Below are positions 30,788 to 41,201 of a DNA stretch of 42,365 nt, piece after piece (the first letter of the stretch is position 1; every line of letters starts with the position of its first letter). The position numbers and the translations under genes were made by a program. The notes under the pieces were generated by a model, which made no database searches, was not told the origin of the DNA, and was given only the letters and a program-made list of their open reading frames with translations. Source of the DNA: Gammaproteobacteria bacterium (lineage in GTDB: Bacteria; Pseudomonadota; Gammaproteobacteria; Pseudomonadales; Pseudomonadaceae); contig JAHIWP010000074.1 in assembly GCA_018816095.1 (NCBI GenBank), forward strand, positions 1-42,365, in the 5' to 3' direction.

Positions 30788-32137
30788 TTAAGCGGGAACG
30801 AATTGCCCCGTCGTCGCCGGAGCTGCGGAGCTGGATACGCCAGCCTCGAACTCCGGACGGAAATACTTGATCGCACTGCCCAACGGCTCAACCGCACCCG
30901 GTGCATGGGCGCAGAAGGTTTTGCCAGGGCCGAGGAAGTTGACCAGCCCCAGCAGGGTTTGGATGTCTTCGGCAGTGCCTTGCTTACGCTCCAGCGCACG
31001 GAGAATTTTCACGCTCCACGGCAGGCCATCACGGCACGGCGTGCACCAGCCGCAGGATTCGCGGGCAAAGAACTCTTCCATATTGCGCAGCAGCGAAACC
31101 ATGCTGACACTGTCGTCCACCGCCAATGCCAAGCCGGTGCCCATGCGCGTGCCGACCTTGCCGATACCGCCGGCGTACATCAACGCATCGAGGTGCTCGG
31201 GCAGAAGGAAGCCGGTACCAGCGCCACCAGGCTGCCAGCATTTCAGCGTGTAGCCGTCGCGCATGCCGCCGGCATAGTCTTCGAACAGCTCACGGGCGCT
31301 CACACCAAAGGGCAGTTCCCACAGACCAGGGTTCTTCACCTTGCCGGAGAAGCCCATCAGCTTGGTGCCGTGGTCTTCACTCTCGGGGCGAGCCAGGCTT
31401 TTGTACCAGTCCACGCCATTACCGACGATGGCCGGCACGTTGCACAGGGTTTCCACGTTATTCACACAGGTCGGCTTACCCCACACGCCGACGGCGGCGG
31501 GAAACGGCGGCTTGGCGCGCGGGTTGGCGCGGCGGCCTTCGAGTGAGTTAATCAGCGCGGTTTCTTCACCGCAGATATAACGCCCGGCACCGGTGTGGAC
31601 GAATAGCTCGAAATCGAAACCGCTGCCGAGGATGTTCTTGCCCAGCAGGCCGGCGGCCTTGGCTTCCTCGATAGCGCGATTAAGATTCGCCGCCGCATCG
31701 ACGTACTCGCCGCGCAGAAAGATATAGCCGCGATAGGCCTTGAGTGCGCGCGCGGAAATCAGCATGCCTTCCACCAACAGGTGCGGCAGCTGCTCCATGA
31801 GCATGCGGTCTTTCCAGGTGTTGGGCTCCATTTCATCCGCGTTGCACAGCAGGTAGCGGATGTTCATCGATTCATCGGCGGGCATCAGGCCCCACTTCAC
31901 CCCGGTGGGGAAGCCGGCACCACCACGGCCTTTGAGGCCGGCGTCTTTCACCGTCTGCACGATATCGGCCTGAGCCATTTCGCTCAGCGCTTTGCGCGCA
32001 GCGGCGTAGCCGTTCTTCTGCTGGTACTCCTCCAGCCACACCGGCTGGCCGTCGTCACGCAGGCGCCAGGTCAGCGGGTGAGTTTCTTCACTGCGGGCGA
32101 TGGTGTTAGCCGGCCCCATGGACGTCAGCGTAGTCAT
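30788..32137 (-). CDS. nuoF: NADH-quinone oxidoreductase subunit F
   Basis: Binds NADH and FMN and passes electrons to cluster N3. The 449-residue protein shows [20 protein letters not shown] (~69-88, NADH/FMN site), [35 protein letters not shown] (~188-208) and the 4Fe-4S motif [12 protein letters not shown] (~363-374). Its ATG overlaps the nuoE stop. The 96 bases that separate it from nuoG are non-coding. Confidence 0.98.
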   Translation of the reverse strand: MTTLTSMGPANTIARSEETHPLTWRLRDDGQPVWLEEYQQKNGYAAARKALSEMAQADIVQTVKDAGLKGRGGAGFPTGVKWGLMPADESMNIRYLLCNADEMEPNTWKDRMLMEQLPHLLVEGMLISARALKAYRGYIFLRGEYVDAAANLNRAIEEAKAAGLLGKNILGSGFDFELFVHTGAGRYICGEETALINSLEGRRANPRAKPPFPAAVGVWGKPTCVNNVETLCNVPAIVGNGVDWYKSLARPESEDHGTKLMGFSGKVKNPGLWELPFGVSARELFEDYAGGMRDGYTLKCWQPGGAGTGFLLPEHLDALMYAGGIGKVGTRMGTGLALAVDDSVSMVSLLRNMEEFFARESCGWCTPCRDGLPWSVKILRALERKQGTAEDIQTLLGLVNFLGPGKTFCAHAPGAVEPLGSAIKYFRPEFEAGVSSSAAPATTGQFVPA

Positions 32138-32631
32138 GCGTAAGCCTCCAGCAGTTTGGCGACGCCGTCGGCCTGCAGATTGCCAAAGGTGTCATCGTCG
32201 ATCATCAGCGCCGGGGCCTTGTCGCAGTTGCCCAGGCAGCACACCGGCAGCAGGGTAAAGCGGCTGTCACTGGTGGTCTCGCCGAGGCCGATACCGAGCT
32301 GCTTGTGCATTTCAGCGACGACCGACTCATGGCCACCGACGTAGCAGGTCATGCTGTCGCATACGCGGATAATGTGGCGGCCCACCGGCTGACGGAAAAT
32401 CTGACTATAGAAGGTGGCCACACCTTCGACGTCGCTGGCCGGGATGCCGAGGATCTCGCCGATAGCATCCGCCGCGCCGTCCGGCACCCAACCACGGGCT
32501 TTCTGCACAATTTTCAACGCTTCGATCGACGCCGCGCGCGGGTCTTCGTAGTGATGCATTTCATGCTCGATGGCCGAGCGCTCGGCGTCGCTCAAGGCAA
32601 AACGGTCAGTCTGAATAAGTGTGTTCATCAT
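32134..32631 (-). CDS. nuoE: NADH-quinone oxidoreductase subunit E
   Basis: 2Fe-2S (N1a) subunit of the NADH arm. The 165-residue thioredoxin-like protein has cluster ligands in [12 protein letters not shown] (~98-109, Cys100 and Cys105) and [15 protein letters not shown] (~137-151). A TGATG overlap couples it to the nuoCD stop; a second ATG directly follows and could also be used. Confidence 0.98.
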   Translation of the reverse strand: MMNTLIQTDRFALSDAERSAIEHEMHHYEDPRAASIEALKIVQKARGWVPDGAADAIGEILGIPASDVEGVATFYSQIFRQPVGRHIIRVCDSMTCYVGGHESVVAEMHKQLGIGLGETTSDSRFTLLPVCCLGNCDKAPALMIDDDTFGNLQADGVAKLLEAYA

Positions 32632-34412
32632 CAGCGGTCCACGTCGGCCATAACGAAGTCGATACTGCCCAGATACGCGATCAGGTCAGCCACCATGCTG
32701 CCGCGAATCACCGAAGGGATCTGCTGCAGGTGCGGGAAGCTTGGCGTACGAATGCGCGTGCGGTAGCTCATGGTGCTGCCGTCGCTGGTCAGGTAATAAC
32801 TGTTGATGCCCTTGGTCGCCTCGATCATCTGGAAGCTTTCGTTGGCCGGCATGACCGGGCCCCAGGAAACCTGCAGGAAGTGGGTGATCAGGGTTTCGAT
32901 GTGCTGCAGCGTGCGCTCTTTCGGCGGCGGCGTGGTCAGCGGGTGATCCGCCTTGTAAGGGCCCGCCGGCATGTTGCGCAGGCACTGGTCGATGATTTTG
33001 ATGCTCTGACGCATCTCTTCCACACGCACCATGCAGCGGTCATAGGCATCGCCATTGGCCGCCAGCGGCACTTCAAACTCGAAGTTCTCGTAGCCGGAAT
33101 ACGGCCGCGCTTTGCGCAGGTCGAAATCACAGCCGGTGGCGCGCAAACCGGCACCCGTGGTGCCCCATTCCAGCGCTTCTTTGGTGTTGTACTGCGCCAC
33201 ACCGATGGTCCGCGCCTTGAGAATGCTGTTCTTCAGGGCGGCTTTTTCGTACTCGTCGAGGCGCTTGGGCAGCCAGTCGACGAATTCCTTGACCAGACGA
33301 TCCCAGCCGCGCGGCAGGTCGTGAGCGACGCCGCCGATGCGATACCAAGCCGGGTGCAGGCGGAAGCCGGTAATCGCCTCGATCACCTTATAAGCGCGCT
33401 GGCGGTCGGTGAAGGTGAAGAACACCGGGGTCATCGCGCCGACGTCCTGAATATAAGTCCCGAGAAACAGCAGGTGGCTGGTGATGCGGAAGAACTCGGC
33501 CATCATGATGCGAATCACATCGACCCGCTGCGGCACGGTGATGCCCGCGAGCTTTTCCACGGCCAATACGTACGGCAGGTTGTTCATCACCCCACCGAGG
33601 TAATCGATGCGGTCGGTGTAGGGAATAAAGCTGTGCCAGCTCTGCCGTTCGGCCATCTTTTCGGCACCACGGTGGTGGTAGCCGATCTCCGGTACGCAAT
33701 CGACGATCTCTTCACCATCGAGCTGCAAAATGATGCGGAACGCACCGTGGGCCGATGGGTGATTCGGACCAAGGTTGAGGAACATATAGTCCTCGTGCTC
33801 GCCGCCGCGTTTCATGCCCCAGTCTTCCGGCTTGAAGCGCGCGGCTTCTTCCTCGAGCTGCTGCTTGGCCAGGGTCAGGCTGAACGGGTCGAACTCAGTG
33901 GCGCGCGCCGGGTAGTCCTTGCGCAGCGGGTGACCTTCCCAGGTCGGCGGCATCATGATCCGGGTCAGGTGCGGGTGGCCGGTAAAGTGAATACCGTAGA
34001 GGTCCCAGACTTCGCGCTCATACCAGTTGGCGTTGGGCCAGATGCTGGTGACGCTGGGCATATTCAGGTCACGCTCACTGAGCGCCACCTTGAGCATGAT
34101 GTCGCTGTTCCGCTCCAGCGACATTAGGTGGTAAAACACGGTGAAATCCGCACCGGGCAAGCCACGGCGCTGGGTGCGCAGGCGCTCATCGACGCCATGC
34201 AGGTCATACAGCATGACGTAAGGGCGTGGCAGGTTGCGCAGGAAGGTCAGGATTTCGACCAGCCGCTCACGGGCCACCCACAATACCGGCATGCCGGTAC
34301 GGGTGCTTTGCGCGGTAAAGGCGTCAGCGCCAAAACGGGAATTCAGTTCGACGACCACATCTTGGTCATCAGGCTTGTACGGCGGTATGGACAGAATGCT
34401 GTCTGCAGTCAT
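32631..34412 (-). CDS. nuoCD: NADH-quinone oxidoreductase subunit C/D fusion
   Basis: Fusion of NuoC (about residues 1-190) and NuoD (about 205-593), as in enteric bacteria and Pseudomonas. NuoC carries [43 protein letters not shown] (~131-173). NuoD carries [25 protein letters not shown] (~211-235), [31 protein letters not shown] near 243-273, and the C-terminal DFVMADVDR typical of the quinone-site subunit. It forms the quinone reduction chamber with NuoB and NuoH. Confidence 0.98.
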   Translation of the reverse strand: MTADSILSIPPYKPDDQDVVVELNSRFGADAFTAQSTRTGMPVLWVARERLVEILTFLRNLPRPYVMLYDLHGVDERLRTQRRGLPGADFTVFYHLMSLERNSDIMLKVALSERDLNMPSVTSIWPNANWYEREVWDLYGIHFTGHPHLTRIMMPPTWEGHPLRKDYPARATEFDPFSLTLAKQQLEEEAARFKPEDWGMKRGGEHEDYMFLNLGPNHPSAHGAFRIILQLDGEEIVDCVPEIGYHHRGAEKMAERQSWHSFIPYTDRIDYLGGVMNNLPYVLAVEKLAGITVPQRVDVIRIMMAEFFRITSHLLFLGTYIQDVGAMTPVFFTFTDRQRAYKVIEAITGFRLHPAWYRIGGVAHDLPRGWDRLVKEFVDWLPKRLDEYEKAALKNSILKARTIGVAQYNTKEALEWGTTGAGLRATGCDFDLRKARPYSGYENFEFEVPLAANGDAYDRCMVRVEEMRQSIKIIDQCLRNMPAGPYKADHPLTTPPPKERTLQHIETLITHFLQVSWGPVMPANESFQMIEATKGINSYYLTSDGSTMSYRTRIRTPSFPHLQQIPSVIRGSMVADLIAYLGSIDFVMADVDR

Positions 34413-34468
34413 GGTCTCGGTCGCTATCGGTCAACGGCGTCAGTAGGCGGGCTCATGCGAGCCCAGGC

Positions 34469-35152
34469 TCACACTTCGTCGGGGCTGCGCAGGTTGGTTA
34501 CGGCGATGCGCTCGGCACGACGCTGCTCTTTCTGCGAAGGCATGTCGGCACGGTAAACACCTTGATCGCCAACCACCCAGGACAACGGCCGGCGCTCCTG
34601 GCCAATGGATTCCTGCAACAGCATCAAGCCTTGCAGAAAAGCCTCGGGGCGCGGTGGGCAGCCGGGGATATAGACGTCGACCGGCAGAAACTTGTCGACA
34701 CCCTGGACCACCGAGTAGATGTCGTACATGCCGCCAGAGTTGGCGCACGAACCCATGGAGATCACCCACTTGGGTTCCAGCATCTGTTCATACAGACGCT
34801 GGATGACCGGGGCCATCTTGATAAAGCAGGTGCCGGCAATGACCATAAAGTCTGCCTGGCGTGGGGAGGCTCGAATCACTTCCGCACCAAAACGCGCAAC
34901 GTCATGCGGCGCAGTAAAGGCGGTGGTCATTTCCACATAGCAGCAGGACAGCCCGAAGTTATAGGGCCACAGGGAGTTCTTGCGCCCCCAGTTCACTGCG
35001 CCATTAAGAACATCCGAGAGCTTGCCCATGTAGATGTTCTTGTGGACTTGATCGTCTAGCAGCGGGTCGGAAACCGTCTCCCGCTCGCCGACCGGATAGC
35101 GCTCATTGGGCGCATCCGGATCGATCCGAGTAAGTTTGTATTGCATTGCCAA
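34469..35152 (-). CDS. nuoB: NADH-quinone oxidoreductase subunit B
   Basis: Carries cluster N2, the last Fe-S centre before quinone. The 227 residues include [11 protein letters not shown] (~65-75, tandem cysteines), [32 protein letters not shown] (~93-124) and [10 protein letters not shown] then [13 protein letters not shown] near 164-176, providing the remaining ligands. Four bases separate it from nuoA. Confidence 0.98.
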   Translation of the reverse strand: MAMQYKLTRIDPDAPNERYPVGERETVSDPLLDDQVHKNIYMGKLSDVLNGAVNWGRKNSLWPYNFGLSCCYVEMTTAFTAPHDVARFGAEVIRASPRQADFMVIAGTCFIKMAPVIQRLYEQMLEPKWVISMGSCANSGGMYDIYSVVQGVDKFLPVDVYIPGCPPRPEAFLQGLMLLQESIGQERRPLSWVVGDQGVYRADMPSQKEQRRAERIAVTNLRSPDEV

Positions 35153-35156
35153 AGCC

Positions 35157-35570
35157 TCATTGTTTTAGCTTCGCCTGCCGCTCGCGACGTCCCTGAGGTG
35201 CCCAATCGAGCGCCCCGATCCGCCAAAGGTAGACAAGACCTGCCAACAGAATTGCTATAAAGACTGTAGCTTCGATTAGCCCAGCCCAGCCGCTTTCGCG
35301 CACCGAGACGGCCCAAGCAAAGAGAAAGAGGGCTTCAACATCGAAGATCACGAAGAGCATCGCGACCAGATAAAATTTGGCTGACAGGCGCAGGCGCGCG
35401 CTGCCTACGGGCAACATACCGGACTCAAAAGGTTCGTTCTTGCTGCGCCCCCAGGCTTTACTTCCCAGCAGGCTGGACAGGCCGAGCATAAAGGCGATAA
35501 GCCCGAATACTCCGAGCAAAAACACAGCAAAAGCCCAGTTATGGGACATGGTCGTTACCGCATCAGGCAT
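35157..35570 (-). CDS. nuoA: NADH-quinone oxidoreductase subunit A, first gene of the nuo operon
   Basis: Membrane subunit of complex I, 137 residues and three helices, with [46 protein letters not shown] at ~43-88. The start at 35570 follows AAGGAG and agrees with other Pseudomonas NuoA; an in-frame ATG at 35549 would drop 7 residues, and the frame is open back to 35681 without similarity. The operon promoter should lie in the AT-rich 35650-35760 tract shared with oxyR. Confidence 0.97.
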   Translation of the reverse strand: MPDAVTTMSHNWAFAVFLLGVFGLIAFMLGLSSLLGSKAWGRSKNEPFESGMLPVGSARLRLSAKFYLVAMLFVIFDVEALFLFAWAVSVRESGWAGLIEATVFIAILLAGLVYLWRIGALDWAPQGRRERQAKLKQ

Positions 35571-35764
35571 GCCGGTACTCCTTGGGTAAAGGGGCGGCTT
35601 GTATGGTTTTATTGAGGCGCGTGCAAAACCCAACTTGGGGCGCCGACAAAGTATGGCCGCAATTCTATGCGCACAACACATTAGTAACTAATTATTTTTT
35701 GTCCACAAAGCGACATTAACCTGTAGACAATTACCCGAACAATTCTAACCCCTCAGCCACAGCC

Positions 35765-35792
35765 ATGGAACCGGATCAACAGTTGGTTCCAT
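35765..35792. promoter_or_regulatory. Inverted repeat in the nuoA-oxyR intergenic region
   Basis: ATGGAACC at 35765-35772 and GGTTCCAT at 35785-35792 form a perfect 8-base inverted repeat with a 12-base spacer, 45 bases before the oxyR start. It could be a dimeric regulator site or a hairpin in the oxyR leader. It does not resemble the ATAG-N7-CTAT OxyR consensus. Confidence 0.35.
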
Positions 35793-35837
35793 TGAAGACA
35801 GCCGCTATGCTTGGCTGCATCTCAATGGATAAAGACT

Positions 35838-36764
35838 ATGACCCTCACCGAACTGCGTTACATAGTCACCCTCGCTCAAGAGCAGCACTTCGGCCGCGCG
35901 GCCGAACGTTGCCATGTCAGCCAGCCGACACTGTCGGTCGGGGTGAAGAAACTCGAAGATGAACTGGGTGTGCTGATCTTCGAGCGCAGCAAGAGCGCAG
36001 TGCGCCTGACGCCAGTCGGGGAAGGCATCGTCACCCAGGCGCAGAAAGTACTGGAGCAGGCTCAAGGCATCCGTGAGCTGGCCCAAGCCGGTAAAAACCA
36101 GATGGCCGCGCCGCTGAAAATCGGCGCGATCTACACCGTCGGTCCTTACCTGTTCCCGCATCTGATTCCGCAACTGCACCGCGTCGCACCCGACATGCCG
36201 CTGTATATCGAGGAAAACTTCACCCACGTACTGCGCGACAAGCTGCGCAATGGTGAGTTGGACGCGATCATCATCGCCCTGCCCTTCCACGAAGCCGATG
36301 TGCTGACCAAGCCGCTGTATGACGAGCCGTTCTACGCCCTGCTGCCGGCCGGCCACCCCTGGGCTGAGCTGAAGACCATCGACAGCAAGCTGCTGAATGA
36401 CAAGAGCCTGTTGCTGCTCGGCGAAGGCCACTGCTTCCGCGATCAGGTGCTGGAAGCCTGCCCGACCCTGCGCAAGGGTGGCGAAGACAGCGCCAAGCAC
36501 ACCACGGTGGAATCCAGCTCGCTGGAAACCATCCGCCATATGGTCGCCTCGGGCCTTGGCGTGTCGATCCTGCCGTTCTCCGCGGTCGACAGCCATCATT
36601 ACGCTCCCGGCGTGATTGAAGTACGCCCGCTCAGCCCGCCCGCGCCATTCCGCACCGTCGCTATCGCCTGGCGCGCCAGCTTCCCGCGGCCGAATGCCAT
36701 CGAAGTACTAACCGACTCGATCCGCCTCTGTTCGGTGGCCAAACCACTGCCCAAGAGCAGCTAA
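35838..36764 (+). CDS. oxyR: Peroxide-sensing LysR-family regulator OxyR
   Basis: Activates catalase and alkyl hydroperoxide reductase genes when H2O2 oxidises it. The 308-residue protein has an N-terminal winged HTH (MTLTELRYIVTLAQEQHFGRAAERCHVSQPTLSVGVKKLE, 1-40) and the regulatory domain with the redox cysteines at the canonical positions: Cys199 in GEGHCFRDQ and Cys208 in LEACPTL. The start at 35838 matches the family. It is followed 8 bases later by recG, the usual Pseudomonas oxyR-recG pair. Confidence 0.97.
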   Translation: MTLTELRYIVTLAQEQHFGRAAERCHVSQPTLSVGVKKLEDELGVLIFERSKSAVRLTPVGEGIVTQAQKVLEQAQGIRELAQAGKNQMAAPLKIGAIYTVGPYLFPHLIPQLHRVAPDMPLYIEENFTHVLRDKLRNGELDAIIIALPFHEADVLTKPLYDEPFYALLPAGHPWAELKTIDSKLLNDKSLLLLGEGHCFRDQVLEACPTLRKGGEDSAKHTTVESSSLETIRHMVASGLGVSILPFSAVDSHHYAPGVIEVRPLSPPAPFRTVAIAWRASFPRPNAIEVLTDSIRLCSVAKPLPKSS

Positions 36765-36772
36765 AGCAGGCC

Positions 36773-38848
36773 ATGACCGAGCTGGCGGCGGTTTCTGTCA
36801 CCGCGCTGAAAGGCGTGGGTGCGGCCCTGGCCGAAAAACTCGCCAAGGTCGGCCTGGAAACTCTGCAGGATGTGCTGTTTCACCTGCCGCTGCGCTACCA
36901 GGATCGTACCCGTATCGTGCCGATTGGCGCCCTGCGCCCCGGCCAGGACGCGGTGGTTGAAGGCATCGTCGCCGGTGCGGATGTCGTCATGGGCCGGCGG
37001 CGCAGCCTGCTGGTGCGCCTGCAGGACAGTAGCGGCACCCTCTCTTTGCGCTTCTATCACTTCAGCCAGGCGCAAAAAGAAGGCCTCAAGCGCGGTACCC
37101 AAGTGCGCTGCTACGGTGAAGTTCGCCCCGGCTCCTCAGGTCTGGAAATCTATCACCCTGAATACCGCGCACTGACGGGCAGCGAGCCGATAGCCGTCGA
37201 GCAAACGCTGACGCCGATCTACCCGACCACCGAAGGCCTGACCCAGCAGCGCCTGCGCCAGCTCAGCGAACAGGCCTTGGCCCGCCTCGGCCCGCACAGC
37301 CTGCCGGACTGGCTGCCGCGCGAACTGGCCGACGACTACCAACTCAGCCCGCTCGATCAGGCGATTCGCTACCTGCATCGGCCACCGCCGGATGCCGACC
37401 TGGAGGAACTCGCCGAAGGCCGCCACTGGGCGCAACACCGCCTGGCCTTCGAGGAACTGCTGACCCATCAACTGTCGCTGCAACGCCTGCGCGAAAGCGT
37501 GCGCGCGCAGCAGGCACCGGCCATGCCACTGGCGAAAAACCTACCGCAGCAATACCTGGCCAACCTGGGCTTTACCCCCACCGGTGCGCAACAGCGGGTC
37601 GGCGCGGAAATCGCCTATGACCTCAGCCAACACGAGCCCATGCTGCGCCTGGTGCAGGGTGACGTGGGCGCTGGCAAAACCGTGGTCGCCGCCTTTGCCG
37701 CCTTGCAAGCACTGGAAGCCGGTTATCAAGTGGCGCTGATGGCGCCCACTGAGATTCTCGCCGAGCAGCACTTCATCAACTTCAGTAAATGGCTCGCACC
37801 ACTGGGCCTGGAGGTCGCCTGGCTGGCCGGCAAGCTCAAGGGCAAGGCCCGCGCTAGCGCCCTGGAACAGATCGCTGGCGGCGCGCCCATGGTGGTCGGC
37901 ACCCACGCGTTGTTTCAGGATGAAGTGCAGTTCCAGAAACTCGCCCTGGTGATCATTGATGAGCAGCACCGCTTCGGCGTGCAGCAGCGTCTAGCACTAA
38001 GGCAGAAAGGTATTGGCGGACGCATGTGCCCGCACCAGCTGATCATGACCGCCACGCCCATCCCGCGGACCCTGGCGATGAGCGCCTACGCCGACCTCGA
38101 CACCTCGATCCTCGACGAACTGCCGCCCGGCCGTACCCCGGTGAATACCTTGGTGATCGCCGACAGCCGCCGCCTGGAAGTGGTCGAACGCGTGCGCCTG
38201 GCCTGTAATGAAGGCCGCCAGGCTTACTGGGTATGTACGCTGATCGAGGAATCCGAAGAGCTGACCTGCCAGGCCGCCGAAACTACCTTCGCCGATCTGA
38301 CCGCCGCGCTCGGCGGGCTAAATGTGGGACTGATCCACGGGCGGATGAAGCCGGCGGAAAAAGCTGCAGTGATGGACCAGTTCAAACAGGGGCAGCTGCA
38401 GCTACTGGTCGCCACCACGGTGATCGAGGTGGGCGTCGACGTACCGAATGCAAGCCTGATGATCATCGAAAACCCTGAGCGTCTGGGCCTGGCGCAACTG
38501 CACCAACTGCGCGGGCGCGTCGGCCGGGGCAGTGCCGTCAGCCATTGCTTGCTGCTCTATCACGCACCGTTGTCACAATTGGGTCGCCAGCGCTTAGCAA
38601 TCATGCGCGAAACCTGCGATGGCTTTGTCATCGCCGAAAAAGACCTGGAGTTACGCGGCCCCGGCGAGATGCTCGGCACCCGCCAGACCGGCCTGCTGCA
38701 ATTCAAGGTGGCCGACCTGATGCGCGATGCCGACTTGCTGCCCGCCGTGCGCGACGCCGCGCAAGCACTGCTGGAACACTGGCCGCAGCATGTCAGCCCG
38801 CTACTTGAGCGCTGGCTACGGCACGGTCAACAATACGGGCAAGTGTGA
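36773..38848 (+). CDS. recG: ATP-dependent DNA helicase RecG
   Basis: Remodels branched DNA at stalled forks and recombination intermediates. The 691 residues comprise an N-terminal wedge/OB domain (~1-180), helicase motif I GDVGAGKT near 295-302, motif II DEQHRFG near 398-404 (DEQH in place of DEAH is normal for RecG), TATPIPRTLAMSAYAD near 424-439, and motifs V/VI VATTVIEVGVDVPNA and QLRGRVGRG. The C-terminal TRG region (RGPGEMLGTRQTGL) is present. Confidence 0.98.
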   Translation: MTELAAVSVTALKGVGAALAEKLAKVGLETLQDVLFHLPLRYQDRTRIVPIGALRPGQDAVVEGIVAGADVVMGRRRSLLVRLQDSSGTLSLRFYHFSQAQKEGLKRGTQVRCYGEVRPGSSGLEIYHPEYRALTGSEPIAVEQTLTPIYPTTEGLTQQRLRQLSEQALARLGPHSLPDWLPRELADDYQLSPLDQAIRYLHRPPPDADLEELAEGRHWAQHRLAFEELLTHQLSLQRLRESVRAQQAPAMPLAKNLPQQYLANLGFTPTGAQQRVGAEIAYDLSQHEPMLRLVQGDVGAGKTVVAAFAALQALEAGYQVALMAPTEILAEQHFINFSKWLAPLGLEVAWLAGKLKGKARASALEQIAGGAPMVVGTHALFQDEVQFQKLALVIIDEQHRFGVQQRLALRQKGIGGRMCPHQLIMTATPIPRTLAMSAYADLDTSILDELPPGRTPVNTLVIADSRRLEVVERVRLACNEGRQAYWVCTLIEESEELTCQAAETTFADLTAALGGLNVGLIHGRMKPAEKAAVMDQFKQGQLQLLVATTVIEVGVDVPNASLMIIENPERLGLAQLHQLRGRVGRGSAVSHCLLLYHAPLSQLGRQRLAIMRETCDGFVIAEKDLELRGPGEMLGTRQTGLLQFKVADLMRDADLLPAVRDAAQALLEHWPQHVSPLLERWLRHGQQYGQV

Positions 38849-38938
38849 TCCAGCGCACAAGACAACTGCTACCTGTGCCGCATTTTCGCCAGTCGGCTGT
38901 TTATACTCGCCTTAATGCCGCCTCTGCCGGAAACCGCC

Positions 38939-40333
38939 ATGACTGAACTTGCCCTTGCCCCTGACACTGCTCCGCACCCGCCTGCGGTGATTCTGCAATT
39001 GCTGGATAAGCTTGGCCTGCCGTACCGCATCTGCCACGACCAGCCGAGCCTACCAAGCGCGCAACGCTTGCAGGCGGTGTTGCTCGACGATGCCGTGGGT
39101 GCGCTGCTGGTGCTCTATCCACAAAATCAGCTGCTCGATCTCAACCGCCTGACCGAACTCACCGGGCGCCAGCTGGTGGCGGTTAAACCGGATCGCCTGG
39201 AGCGCATGCTCGGCAAGCACAACCTGAAAACGCTACCCGGCCTGCCGCCGCTGACCAGCTCGCCGTGCCTGTATGACGAGCGCCTGCTGGACGTCCCTAG
39301 CCTGTATATCGCCTCAGGCCAGCCCGGGGTTCTTCTCGAACTCGCCAGCGACACATTCAAGAGCCTGCTAAGCAAGGCCAGCGCCGCGCGCTTCGGCGAG
39401 CCGCTAAGCAATATTCACCTGAACCTCGACCGCCCGGACGACGACCGTGCGGAAATCACCCAGGCGGTCCAGGCGTTTACCGCCCGCCGGATCCAGCAAC
39501 GGCTGGAAGAAACCATCGAGATTCCACCGTTGCCGGAAACCGCGCAGAAGATCATCAAGCTGCGCGTCGACCCGGACGCCACCGTTGATGACATCACCGG
39601 CGTGGTCGAAACCGACCCGGCACTGGCCGCTCAGGTGGTCAGCTGGGCAGCCTCGCCCTACTACGCCGCACCCGGCAAAATCCGTTCGGTGGAAGACGCC
39701 ATCGTCCGCGTGCTGGGCTTTGACCTGGTGATCAACCTGGCCCTGGGTAAAACCCTAAGCCTGCCCAAAGACCAGCCACAACACGCTACGCCCTACTGGC
39801 AACAGGCGATTTATAGCGCTGCCGTGATCGAAGGCCTAACCCGCGCCATCCCCCGCGCGCAACGCCCGGAAGCAGGCCTGAGCTACCTCGCCGGCCTGCT
39901 GCACAATTTCGGCTACCTGGTCTTGGCGCATGTGTTCCCGCCACATTTTTCACTGATCTGTCGCCACCTGGAGGTCAACCCGCACCTGTCGCACAGCTAT
40001 ATCGAGCAACATCTGCTGGGTATCAGCCGCGAGCAAATCGGCGCCTGGCTGATGCGCTACTGGGACATGCCAGAAGAGCTGGTCAGCGCCCTGCGCTTCC
40101 AGCACGACCCCGAGTACACCGGTGCACATGCGGCCTATCCAAACCTGGTGTGCCTGTCGGTCAGCCTGCTGCGCAACCGCGGCATCGGTGCCGGCCCGCA
40201 GAACGAGATCCCGCAAAGCCTGTTCGATAATTTGGGAATCAGCCGTGAAAAAGCCGAAGACGCGGTGAGCAAGGTGCTGGCCGCCGAAGTCGCGCTGCGC
40301 GAACTGGCGGCGCAATTCCATCCTGCGCACTAA
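38939..40333 (+). CDS. YbaK-like aminoacyl-tRNA deacylase domain fused to HDOD domain
   Basis: A 464-residue two-domain protein. Residues ~10-150 resemble the YbaK/ProX editing-domain fold (ILQLLDKLGLPYRICHDQPS start, AVLLDDAVGALLVLYP, LDVPSLYIASGQPGVLLEL). Residues ~190-400 form an HDOD domain, the signalling relative of HD phosphodiesterases: IEIPPLPETAQKIIKLRVDPDATVDDITGVVETDPALAAQVVSWA, VEDAIVRVLGFDLV, and a YLAGLLHNFGYLVLAHVFP helix where the catalytic HD reads HN. The start at 38939 is 34 bases after a TATACT element. HDOD proteins usually act in signalling or motility; the role here is not established. Confidence 0.87.
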   Translation: MTELALAPDTAPHPPAVILQLLDKLGLPYRICHDQPSLPSAQRLQAVLLDDAVGALLVLYPQNQLLDLNRLTELTGRQLVAVKPDRLERMLGKHNLKTLPGLPPLTSSPCLYDERLLDVPSLYIASGQPGVLLELASDTFKSLLSKASAARFGEPLSNIHLNLDRPDDDRAEITQAVQAFTARRIQQRLEETIEIPPLPETAQKIIKLRVDPDATVDDITGVVETDPALAAQVVSWAASPYYAAPGKIRSVEDAIVRVLGFDLVINLALGKTLSLPKDQPQHATPYWQQAIYSAAVIEGLTRAIPRAQRPEAGLSYLAGLLHNFGYLVLAHVFPPHFSLICRHLEVNPHLSHSYIEQHLLGISREQIGAWLMRYWDMPEELVSALRFQHDPEYTGAHAAYPNLVCLSVSLLRNRGIGAGPQNEIPQSLFDNLGISREKAEDAVSKVLAAEVALRELAAQFHPAH

Positions 40334-40348
40334 AGCGGCAGAAAACAC

Positions 40349-40372
40349 AAAGGGGCCTACGGGCCCCTTTTT
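40349..40372. terminator. Intrinsic terminator after the HDOD gene
   Basis: AAAGGGGCC and GGGCCCCTTT fold around a TAC loop and are followed by two further Ts. A-run and T-run on opposite sides mean it can serve both the plus-strand HDOD gene and the convergent gene ending at 40388. Confidence 0.9.
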
Positions 40373-40387
40373 CGTTTCAACCGAAGA

Positions 40388-41122
40388 CTACTTTTTCAGC
40401 TGCGCACGCCGTGCGGCGAACAGCTCAGGCAAAATCTGCGCGCTGCTATCAAGCAACTGCGCTACGGCGGGCTGCTCATACAACGCCGCATACTCAGCCA
40501 GTTGCTCGCTGGGCATCTGCCGGTAGGCGTAGAGCATAAAAGACTCCACAGCTTCGGCACTGGAGGCGCGCAGCGCGTCTTGCTGAGTCTTGGTCTGAGT
40601 GCTCAGGGCTTTTTCGTCGATACTTTCGCCACGGCCTTGCAAGGCCAGAAACGCCTGGGTCTTACCGGCTTCATAGCGCAACAACGTCGCCAGGGCGGTG
40701 GTGTGTGCGGCAGCATCCAGGCGCCGTACCAGAGCCATACGCTCCTCGCGCGGCGGACGCTCGCTCAGTTGTTGGCGATAGGCCGCCAGGCCTTCTGCAC
40801 CGCCCTCCCCGACAGAGCGCTCGGCGGCAGTAAAACCCTGCGCCAGTGGGCTTTCGAGTAGGTTCCTAGCCTGTTGCAACTGGGCTTGATCGAGCTTATC
40901 GGCCAGGCGCTTGGCCAGGTCCAAGCACAGCCCATCAGCGGCAAACACCTTGGCCAACTGCGCGTGCTGTTTATCCGGCAGACCGCGCTGCACCAGCGGC
41001 GCAGCCTGTTCGCAGAGCAAACGGATACCGGCCAGCTCAAATACCGGTGCAAAGGCTGCAGTTTTCGGGGGCGCGGCGTGGGCAAGGGAGGAAAACAACA
41101 GGGCGATCAGCAACAAACGCAT
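40388..41122 (-). CDS. Secreted helical protein, DUF2059-like
   Basis: A 244-residue periplasmic protein. A signal peptide MRLLLIALLFSSLAHAA with AHA-type cleavage near residue 16 precedes an all-helical, Ala/Leu/Gln-rich mature part. Residues ~185-235 (AEAVESFMLYAYRQMPSEQLAEYAALYEQP) match the style of DUF2059 proteins, whose C-terminal domain has a 'LYRQMSDEELAEYIAFYESP'-like motif. The start at 41122 is preferred over 41128 because of a GAGAG site at good spacing. The function is unknown. Confidence 0.78.
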   Translation of the reverse strand: MRLLLIALLFSSLAHAAPPKTAAFAPVFELAGIRLLCEQAAPLVQRGLPDKQHAQLAKVFAADGLCLDLAKRLADKLDQAQLQQARNLLESPLAQGFTAAERSVGEGGAEGLAAYRQQLSERPPREERMALVRRLDAAAHTTALATLLRYEAGKTQAFLALQGRGESIDEKALSTQTKTQQDALRASSAEAVESFMLYAYRQMPSEQLAEYAALYEQPAVAQLLDSSAQILPELFAARRAQLKK

Positions 41123-41201
41123 GGGCAAGCTCTCACTATGACTACGCCCAGCCTAGCGAAAGGCATGCGCGGCGGCCAGTGCCGACGCGCACAGCTGCGG
41201 A

